From Balanoglossus misakiensis (lineage: Eukaryota; Hemichordata), in the NCBI GenBank assembly GCA_040954595.2, contig CM082593.2, positions 9,920,001 to 9,984,000 on the forward strand: a DNA stretch of 64,000 nt, in the 5' to 3' direction. Shown one piece after another: positions 56,850 through 64,000 of the stretch (the first letter of the stretch is position 1; the number at the start of each line of letters is the position of its first letter). Position numbers and translations under genes: made by a program. A model generated the notes under the pieces. That model ran no database searches. It was not told the DNA's origin and saw only the letters and a list, made by a program, of their open reading frames with translations.

Positions 56850-57949
56850 TTTTGATACATGCTCTGGCTTAACCCTTTCACCACCATGGTTCAGTCTAAA
56901 CCCTTTATTTTCTATGGTAAGGCTGGATCTTTAAAGAGGAAACTGTTTTTTTTCTGGGAATCTCTTTATTTCTTCTGTCACAAAAATTGCATGGGAGTTC
57001 TAATTCTAAAAGGAAAACTGATTTCATAAAAGATCTCAAAGTCAAGTTTTGGATGTGGCTCCATTTCAAGTATTGTAGGTGACTAGTTTTCCGGAGTTCA
57101 AGTCTTTATACTTGCAGTAGAGTTGGTCACATGTACTTGGGTAATCTGAGTGTGGTCAGAAATTGAACTTACACACATTGAGTTGAGTTAAGAATATGTC
57201 TGGTGTATTACTGTAATATGACTAGATACAGCAAATGCATTAACTATAAGCGTATGTTAAAATACACAGTTTCCATGGACAAATCTGAGTGATGAAATTA
57301 AATACACATGTTCATTAAATCCCACCATGATAGAGCGCCCCCACTGTTCAGAATGTCCATTTTGAAGTCCTACATCTATGATGTCATGCCTAGCTGTCAA
57401 TGTTAACTGATGTGTACTTGTACTACTAGTAAATGGAAGTACTTTAAAGTAAAGCTCAGATGCAAGGTTTTGTAAAATAAATATAATATTAAAACGTTGC
57501 CATCATTTTAGCCATTTTGAACAGCGGTCCAATTGACTAATGTGATCACTCTGTATACGGCATATGGCATATTAAGCATTTAGTATTTTTCAATCAGAAG
57601 CCGTTAATCCTGTGATTAATTCTGCTTCTTGCAGCATTGATTTTAAATCACCACACATGAATAATTTTGTCCAAATGACTGCGGTGCCCAAGTGTTTATG
57701 ATAAGATAAACAAACGGTGAAATTCACTGAAGAAGTGAGCGAGCACTTGCCCATTCATTGTTCAATGAAAGGTGACCACCAAAACAAAAGTATTGAGAAA
57801 ATAACCCGAAGTTGGAGTTACTGAGTTTTAAATTGATTTCAAGTGAAAAGCTTGGATTGGCTGAAGCTCCTGTAGTCAGTTACCTGTAGGTAGATTGACA
57901 CACATGACAATGTTTGACTGTTTACACTTTTCTTTGTTTGATCTTTCAG
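56850..57949. other. Intronic DNA, nothing identified
   Basis: I looked here for the missing MED25 ACID exon (expected phase 0-0, about 45-50 codons including an LLLYSSKK-type strand) and did not find it. Confidence 0.45.
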
Positions 57950-58193
57950 AGGAATATTCAAGCACTGCAGAAGAATCTAGAGATGGCACAGAAAAAAAGA
58001 ACTTGAATTGAAACAACAGCAAGATCAACATGCCAGACAAAGTCCACTCATAGCACTAAGACAACAACATCAACAACAACAGCAATTACAAAGGTTACAA
58101 CAACAGAGAGCCCAACAACAACAACAACAAGCAGTGCAAGCACAGCCATCCAATATACAATCAACAAATCAACAACTAAGTCACCTCTTACAA
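57950..58193 (+). pseudogene. MED25: MED25-like glutamine-rich exon with +1 frameshift
   Basis: Acceptor CTTTCAG (57,949), donor GTAAGT (58,194), phase 0 at both ends once corrected. The first 14 codons read RNIQALQKNLEMAQ, a helix. A run of seven A (57,992-57,998) then shifts the frame. The second frame reads KELELKQQQDQHARQ and a long Gln-rich stretch to SHLLQ. Six A's would keep one frame throughout. Position and composition match the segment after the ACID domain of MED25, which is helical and Gln-rich. The link to the 43-44 kb exons is inferred from strand, phase and order. The lesion could be mutation or homopolymer miscall. Confidence 0.55.
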
Positions 58194-59263
58194 GTAAGTT
58201 GTCATAATAATGTGTACAGTGAATATTTTGAAAACCAAGACTGGTACCAGTGGCACTTCTGGGAATTGTTATGTGGGGAAAAATAAAATCAGTTTTCTCA
58301 AAAAGGAGCTTTCTTGATGGTACAAATAACATTGGTCTGTGCCATTCCCAAAATTATTTTAATGTATTGAAGACCTGAAAGTCACACAGAATAAATTCAA
58401 TGCACTATTTGCCCAACATGACAACTTTTCCCCACACAGATTTAGACGTGGTGGGTATGGCCGATTTGCCTCAAATCGGCCATACACACCACATCTATTA
58501 ATATTCATGAGTTTACTTTTCTTGTTTACGTACACTACTATAACAATTGGAAATCTAGAGAATGTCTATTTCATCAAGTTTACAACCCCCACATGTGTAA
58601 GTCATGTACATAAACAAAAATAGTCTGGTGTGTGGAGCCTCCTCCCTTTTTGAAATACTTTTTATGCAATCAGTCCAAACTCATGATCAGTCCAACCTGT
58701 TCAGTTTTAGTGTGGGGAAAAGCTGGAATGAAAGCAGACCTAAATTACAGACAACGAAATACAACAAATCTTGTCTCATTCTTATTTTCAATTCCTCTAG
58801 TTTTTCCATGGTACCAGTGTGGAAGCACTGATGATAAACTGTGGCAGACAGTTTTAAATGACGACAATCATCTTACTCTTATGTACATATGCGTTAATTT
58901 TGTGTGTACAAAATAACGTCCAATCCAAATATCTGCAAATTTTATGTGCGTGCATTCATATAGTGGACTGCCTTCGCTTCCTTCTATATTTCTTGCACGC
59001 CATATAAGAAGAATTTAGTTTTGACTCTTCTTTTCACTCAATTTGCTGTCTTTTCCTAATCTATGACACAGACTATGGTTGCCGCCACCTTGTCTGTTGT
59101 TAAGACAGCACTTGTGGCATAGATAAAAAAATTATAACTAGAGTCTCTGCTTTGGCAAGTGTGCGTTAGACGATCAATACCCTTTAACAAAACTCTGCTT
59201 AGAATTCAAATCATATTCTTTTCAAAATGTCAGCATCTGATTACATAGTGAATTAAAGCTGCA
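58194..59263. other. Intronic DNA with one hairpin
   Basis: Apart from the hairpin at 58,443-58,497, nothing identified. Overlapping plus-strand frames at 58,604-58,916 carry no recognised domain. Confidence 0.4.
58443..58497. repeat. 25-bp-arm hairpin
   Basis: TAGACGTGGTGGGTATGGCC... pairs with ...GGCCATACACACCACATCTA across a 5-nt GCCTC loop, with two or three mismatches or G-T pairs. Probably a minimal fold-back MITE within the intron. Confidence 0.85.
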
Positions 59264-59460
59264 AGCAGTGTTCACTAGGCCCAAGCAATTCCCAGGGTTC
59301 CTACAGAATGCCAAGGATTATCTGCTGTGGATACCCACAATTTTGTCAAAAAGTTTTGATCCTAAACTGATCTATGTCCTACAAAATCGAAACTTCTAGA
59401 TCTATTGGTTAGCCTAGAATTAGGAGTGTACATAATTAATTAGGTCAACGGGGGTCCTGA
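59264..59460 (+). repeat. Dispersed repeat, GCTGCAAGCAG family
   Basis: Starts ATTAAAGCTGCAAGCAG and includes GGTTAGCCTAGAATTAGGAG and CATAATTAATTAG, related to the element A core. Opposite orientation to the copy at 33,546. Confidence 0.65.
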
Positions 59461-59645
59461 AACTAACCATCAAATTTTAGACACAGCTTAAATCAATTTC
59501 CCATTGTACAGTTACTATATGCCGCCCTAAATTTCAGTCTGATTGACAAATGTGAAGAAAATAAAAAAGAGATGTCGCCTGATACATTGCCATTTTCTGT
59601 GAAGTGACTTTAAAAGAAAACTGTTTTGTTTGTATTCAACTGCAG

Positions 59646-59912
59646 CAGCAACAACAAGCCAGCAGAACACAAGCAACCATTCCACCACCAAAACAACAAA
59701 CAGCAGCAACAAAACAAACATGGCAACAACAACAACAACAGCAGCAGTTATCACAACAACAACAACAACAGCTGTAACTAGGACAACAGCCAAGGCCGCG
59801 ACCAAAGGTACCTCAGATGGACTTGGCACCTAGCTTGCAACAAACACAGCAACAATCAAGTAGTACTCTGCTGGCTGATGACAGGAGATTTTTTGATATT
59901 CTGAATAAATAA
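59646..59912 (+). pseudogene. MED25: MED25-like last exon with in-frame TAA
   Basis: Acceptor CAACTGCAG (59,645), phase 0. Gln-rich frame to TAA at 59,775-59,777, directly after a CAACAGCTG. The same frame then stays open for 44 more codons (LGQQPRPRPKVPQMDLAPSL, then QQTQQQSSS) and ends with an acidic, hydrophobic tail, LLADDRRFFDILNK, at TAA 59,910. MED25 proteins end in a comparable Gln/Pro-rich region with a short acidic-hydrophobic tail. The early TAA is therefore best read as a CAA-to-TAA nonsense change. AATAAA overlaps the final stop (59,904). Confidence 0.55.
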
Positions 59913-60671
59913 ATTTATACAGGAAACTGACTATAATGAACAGGAGACTGTTCATGCCTTTATTACCATTGTAACTTCTATATACTAAATGAAACACAGA
60001 TGCCCAAAGAAATGTCAAAAATTTCTCAAGGTATGCGGGAATTTTCAAATATTCCAGACAGTCGAGTGTTGGGGATTTGGAATATTTATCACTCTCATTT
60101 ACTGTATACAGACATATCCATTCCAAAGCTATCACCTCCACTCATTCTTCAGTGTTCCTTGATTTAAAAAAAAATAATTTCGAAACAGATCAAATAACAC
60201 GAAATTGTTATTCCAGTGTAGTAACAGAATATACTCGGTCTGTACTAATTCTTGCATTAGCTTTACATTATTTCCATCACAATGCCCTATTTCAATATAA
60301 CCATATTTGTATGCCGGGCGGATGTAACTAGTTGTCAGTGTCTATTGTAATACAAAGTCTGCCATACACAAAGCAACTGTGCATTGTCTTCTGGTGTGAA
60401 AAAAAGATACTTAGGATGTATGTAAAATGGGAAATTTTCATGAGAGATAAATTCGCCCGAATCATGCAAGTGCTAAAAAAACACGAAAACTAAAAAGTCG
60501 TGTAAACATGTTTTTCAGAAATAATGATGAATTGAAATTCGAGAATGCCATAATTAATCGTTGCATAACAGTTGCCACATTTGATATTATGAAAATTTCC
60601 CGTTGCGAAAATTTCATGTTTTACAGTATATAGCCATATTTTTTCCACTTCCAAAACTAACATCAAGAGTC
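59913..60671. other. Downstream flank, nothing identified
   Basis: AT-rich, with short frames on both strands and no domain or repeat recognised. Confidence 0.45.
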
Positions 60672-60960
60672 ATGCATGCCACTGGCCCAATAAAGCCTGA
60701 TAGCTCTTGCTGGGAATTGTGATGTAACTAGCATCCCCCTTAAAGTCACTGACATTAACTGAACAATGGCGATTGTGTGTAAGGTTATAGTAAAGGCAAG
60801 GCTAATTTAAATTTAAAATGGTACCAATCCTTAATCACACATATGTATCCTTTGACCAATCATTGGAAAAACAAAGTCCGTGATTGACTTCAAAGGGATG
60901 CTAATTACATCACGATTCCCTGCAAGGGATATTATGCTTTATTTGGCCAGTGGCATGCAT
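60672..60960. mobile_element. MITE 3 with ~65-bp TIRs
   Basis: ATGCATGCCACTGGCCCAAT at 60,672 is matched by the inverted ATTTGGCCAGTGGCATGCAT ending at 60,960. Similarity continues inward through GGGAATxGTGATGTAA and TAGCATCCC. 289 bp, no coding. Confidence 0.9.
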
Positions 60961-63040
60961 AGTTTTTTGAAAGCAAAGCAGATAAAATACAGCTATATAC
61001 TAGACTAATACCTTATTAACTCCTGATCATTGGAGAATGTATCTCTAAAGTTACTCTCTATCGCTCCCTCAGGGAAGAGAGCAGTAGACAGATCTTTGAG
61101 TGTCAGAAATTCCAGTTGTATACCAATCATTTGTATTACCCAATCACAGACTTTGTGTTATTGGTCATTTATCTATCCAATTGAAACTCGTGTGTTCATT
61201 GGAGCATTACACCAAAGAAGTCACACTATAACAGTGACAATACAACACTTGCAAAAACATGGATTGCTCAGGTCAGCCTATCTGGTTCCAGATTATCTGT
61301 GACCCAACTAATGCAGCTATAATGAATGTGTTTGGTTATATACAGAGATTTGTAGATTGTATAAGACGTGTTAATATCACACTCTAGCATGGGGCAATGT
61401 ATATTTATCTTGTGAAAGCCACAAAGTCACTAGCTCTTGATGTTCATTTTCTATTTTTGTTGTTGAATAATTTATTATGAAATTAGATTGAAGCTGAACT
61501 CACGACATATGTGTGGACATAACACGTTTATACGTCCATGTCATAATTTTTGTTAAAGCCAAACAATTAAATATCACCATTATAACAAAATTAACAACAA
61601 TGTAACCCCGGGGCTGTCACTTATTTGAATGGATACCGATCCAGAGTTAATGTTTCATTGGAAAGTCTAACAGTGTTTTGAAATGTCACATTGTAATTTG
61701 AAAGTTTGGGCTTGGGCAGTGACAATGACATTGTTTGTGTACACAATTTGAAATGGAGCTCTATGAAAAGAGAAAAGTGGTGTGTGGAAAAGAATGAAGT
61801 CTTTGGGCTTATATCAGGTGCCTTCATTTGACTCTCAAGGAGAGTTTTGTAAAACAATTAACTTGTTGTGTGTCAGCATTATTGGGAAAGATTAAGCACA
61901 CACATGTATACAGGTTAGATTATAATGGAAAATCACCATCAGCCTTTTTTCTTAGCACTCTCACCTTTCACCCCCAGTTCCCTGTGTAGACATCCAACTT
62001 TTCCAACAGAAACAATGGATTTGGACAGAACCATTAGTTCATTTGAATACCGGTATGTATGTAATATGTGTATTTATAACATACATAATGCTAACACTGT
62101 GTCATGATTCACCAGAATCCGTCACGTGATAAGAAAATAGAATCGACTATGAATCCCTCTAGGGAAATAGCAGAAAATATATAAACTGGTCACGTGACCA
62201 ACAGGATATAAAAGAATCCCATGCATATACTTTGTCAGTTCACCTCTGTAGCCAGACTGGCCATACATATGAACTGATGATGTCCCTGTTATAGGCATAT
62301 GTCTTGTGAAACATATAAACCACTTTGGTGTGTTTTGTGTTTGGTGAACAGCGTGACAAGCATGTTAGAATCAAACTATTACATGCATGTTAAGAAATAT
62401 AGTCTGTTATATGGAAGTGACCATAGTTGCCATATTATTAAAATCACATTTTTAATATCAATATTCACATGTCATTGCTTTCTACGTTTCTTGAATTTCC
62501 TATCATTTTATGTTAACAAAAACAAGAGCCTTCTGTGACAACTTTCGAAAATATTTCATGTAATCAGCCATTCATTTTATGTGTGTGTGAATAATGACCC
62601 CATGAGGCTGTAGAATCATGTATAGTGCTGAAGGGGACGCCATTCCTCCATAGCTTTCATATTGCATAAGATGCTAAGTTGGTATTTTCCACATATTGCT
62701 TTTTTGTACTGAGAGTTCTGTATGTTACGCAGTCCTTAAGAAGAGCTTTTGACAAACATTTCATTGTACTTTCAAGACTGCTACAGTATTTAGATAGTAT
62801 ATGCAGTATTAGGAAGAAATATCTTTAATATTTTTATTCTAACAATTTTCCCATCATGCTAAACAAGTAGACAGAAATGTCATGTTAGGATTTTTGCATA
62901 CATAAAATAAATATTCTGACAAAATAAGTGCTTTTGTCTGTCTCTTTGATTTCAGGTGAGGATCAGTATTTGTTGTTGCTTTTTCCAGCGTAGATTCCAA
63001 TCAGAAGACAATTGTGATGAACAGTATGTTCTGTTTGATT
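60961..63040. other. Mostly unremarkable unique DNA
   Basis: Short frames such as 61,030-61,302 and 61,925-62,107 have no recognised domain. The only regulatory-looking stretch is at 62,188-62,214. Confidence 0.45.
62188..62214 (+). promoter_or_regulatory. Candidate core promoter: palindromic E-box plus TATA
   Basis: GGTCACGTGACC (62,188-62,199) is a perfect 12-bp palindrome with a CACGTG E-box of the USF/MITF type. TATAAAAG follows at 62,207. A second GTCACGTGAT is at ~62,122. No coding sequence is visible in the ~800 bp downstream, so any transcript would start with a non-coding exon. Confidence 0.3.
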
Positions 63041-64000
63041 GGGACCTTATGAGATTGGTTGCATCTGTATGGATGTATGGGTGTATGTCCGTCCACATCA
63101 AAAACTTGAAAACCGCTGCGCGTACAACCTCGATATTTGTTGTGTAGATGCATACCGGGCTGTAGATGGGAGTTTGTTCAAACAAAGTTGTCATTGCCCA
63201 AAATATGTAAATTATCAGGGAAAAACCTAAATTTGGTCAAAACTCAGAAAATCAACAACCACTGGTCATAATGATTCTGTATGTTTTGAGCTAATACTGT
63301 GAATTTTCCATTTTTTATGCATATTTTGTCTTTTTCCACATATTTGGTAATAAAACCTACTTTCTGGAATTAATCAGCCCACCGCTTTGAAATTTAGTAT
63401 GGAGCTTCATATAGGTGATCTGAGATACTAAAGTTTTGTTTAAATTGCTGCAAAATTTGCATAATTATAATTTTGGAGCAATTTTTACATTTTTGATCAT
63501 TTTTTTCCTGTAAAACCGCTCGTAAGATCGCTTTGGAAATTTGCATGCATGTTCAAATCAACTTGAAGAATTCAATAGTATAATTTTGTGGTGATTTTAA
63601 CCATTTTTGTTCAAAATTCATTCTCAGAACCCTCTACTCCATTGCTTTCAAATTTGATTTAAAGGTTCCTTCCTGAGTTGTCATGATAATTTACAAAACC
63701 AATGATGAAAGTGTCAATCTTTTATGTGGGCAATATCTTGTATTTTGGGGGCATATTTTCCAATTTTGAAAAATTATATTTCCCAGAAAGTGTAAGGCTG
63801 ATTACTTTAAAATTTAAGTTAATAGGATTGGCTTATTTAGAATTATAATGGAATCAAATTATAGGTAATTCAAAACTTTTATATTTTGTAGGATATTTTG
63901 TTTTATCATACATGCAACGCCCGTATTTGGCACTTTCTATTGTTCTCGCCCCGAAGATATTTTACGGTATTACACTGAGTGCAATATATCTTCACTCCGC
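63041..64000 (+). mobile_element. Element A relative, 5' part, runs off window
   Basis: GGGACCTTATGAGATTGGTT (63,041), a short ATGG microsatellite and GTCCGTCCACATCAAAAACT match the family 5' region closely. The core differs from the 239-bp type. It contains CTCAGAACCCTCTACTCC and GGCATATTTTCCAATTTTGA shared with 42,300-42,480, so this and the 42.3-kb copy are one subfamily. Confidence 0.75.

Noticed and set aside
58048-58332. Minus-strand Val/Leu-rich ORF, and another at 59,527-59,829
   Set aside because: Antisense of CAA/CAG glutamine runs in the MED25-like exons; the hydrophobic strings are artefacts.

Overview
The window is animal nuclear DNA from an invertebrate, AT-rich and dominated by repeats. 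The evidence is spliced exons with GT/AG borders, calcium-binding EGF modules bounded by phase-1 introns, a Mediator subunit (MED25) fragment, non-LTR reverse transcriptases, MITEs and long satellite blocks. The repeat flavour would suit a hemichordate, cephalochordate or similar marine invertebrate, but I cannot name the species. No intact host gene is visible.

Left half (1-33.5 kb). An ~88-bp AT-rich satellite fills about eight blocks between 1 and 31,735. It has been a landing pad for nested insertions. These are an LTR-retrotransposon remnant (3.1-3.9 kb), a 5'-truncated non-LTR element (16-17 kb, minus strand), a compound tandem element (19.6-21.5 kb), and several copies of one non-autonomous family that I call element A. 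Element A has a terminal hairpin, sub-terminal GGTCCCATT inverted motifs, a TATG/GGAT microsatellite and a variable core of ~239-bp tandem repeats. The 4-8 kb copy holds about 14 core units. Its end hairpin is split by a 7.6-kb insertion carrying a ~7.2-kb DNA transposon (8,424-15,581). That transposon has ~95-bp TIRs, a spliced 863-aa transposase-like gene and a second, convergent gene. At 31.7-33.5 kb there is a separate ~545-bp tandem repeat with palindromic 30-bp subrepeats.

Right half (33.5-64 kb). Mostly unique, low-coding DNA with MITEs. Four exons of a MED25-like gene lie at 43.2, 44.0, 57.9 and 59.6 kb (plus strand). They carry a 1-nt deletion, an extra A in an A-run and an in-frame TAA, so this copy is broken, or the assembly is. 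Lying between them on the same strand are three EGF-type exons (45.1, 46.8 and 55.8 kb), one with two in-frame TGA codons. In the same interval, 47.4-54.2 kb is a heavily decayed relic of a large transposon-like gene. It encodes an OTU-type cysteine protease, a possible RNase-H-like segment, a PIN/XPG-like nuclease segment and a C-terminal cysteine-rich CXC-like segment. A 285-bp internally deleted element A is nested inside it. A non-LTR fragment follows at 54.3-55.1 kb. The window ends in another element A copy from 63.04 kb.

The most interesting objects are the interleaved MED25/EGF locus, the two poorly described transposon families, and the ~239-bp satellite with nuclear-receptor-like AGGTCA arrays.
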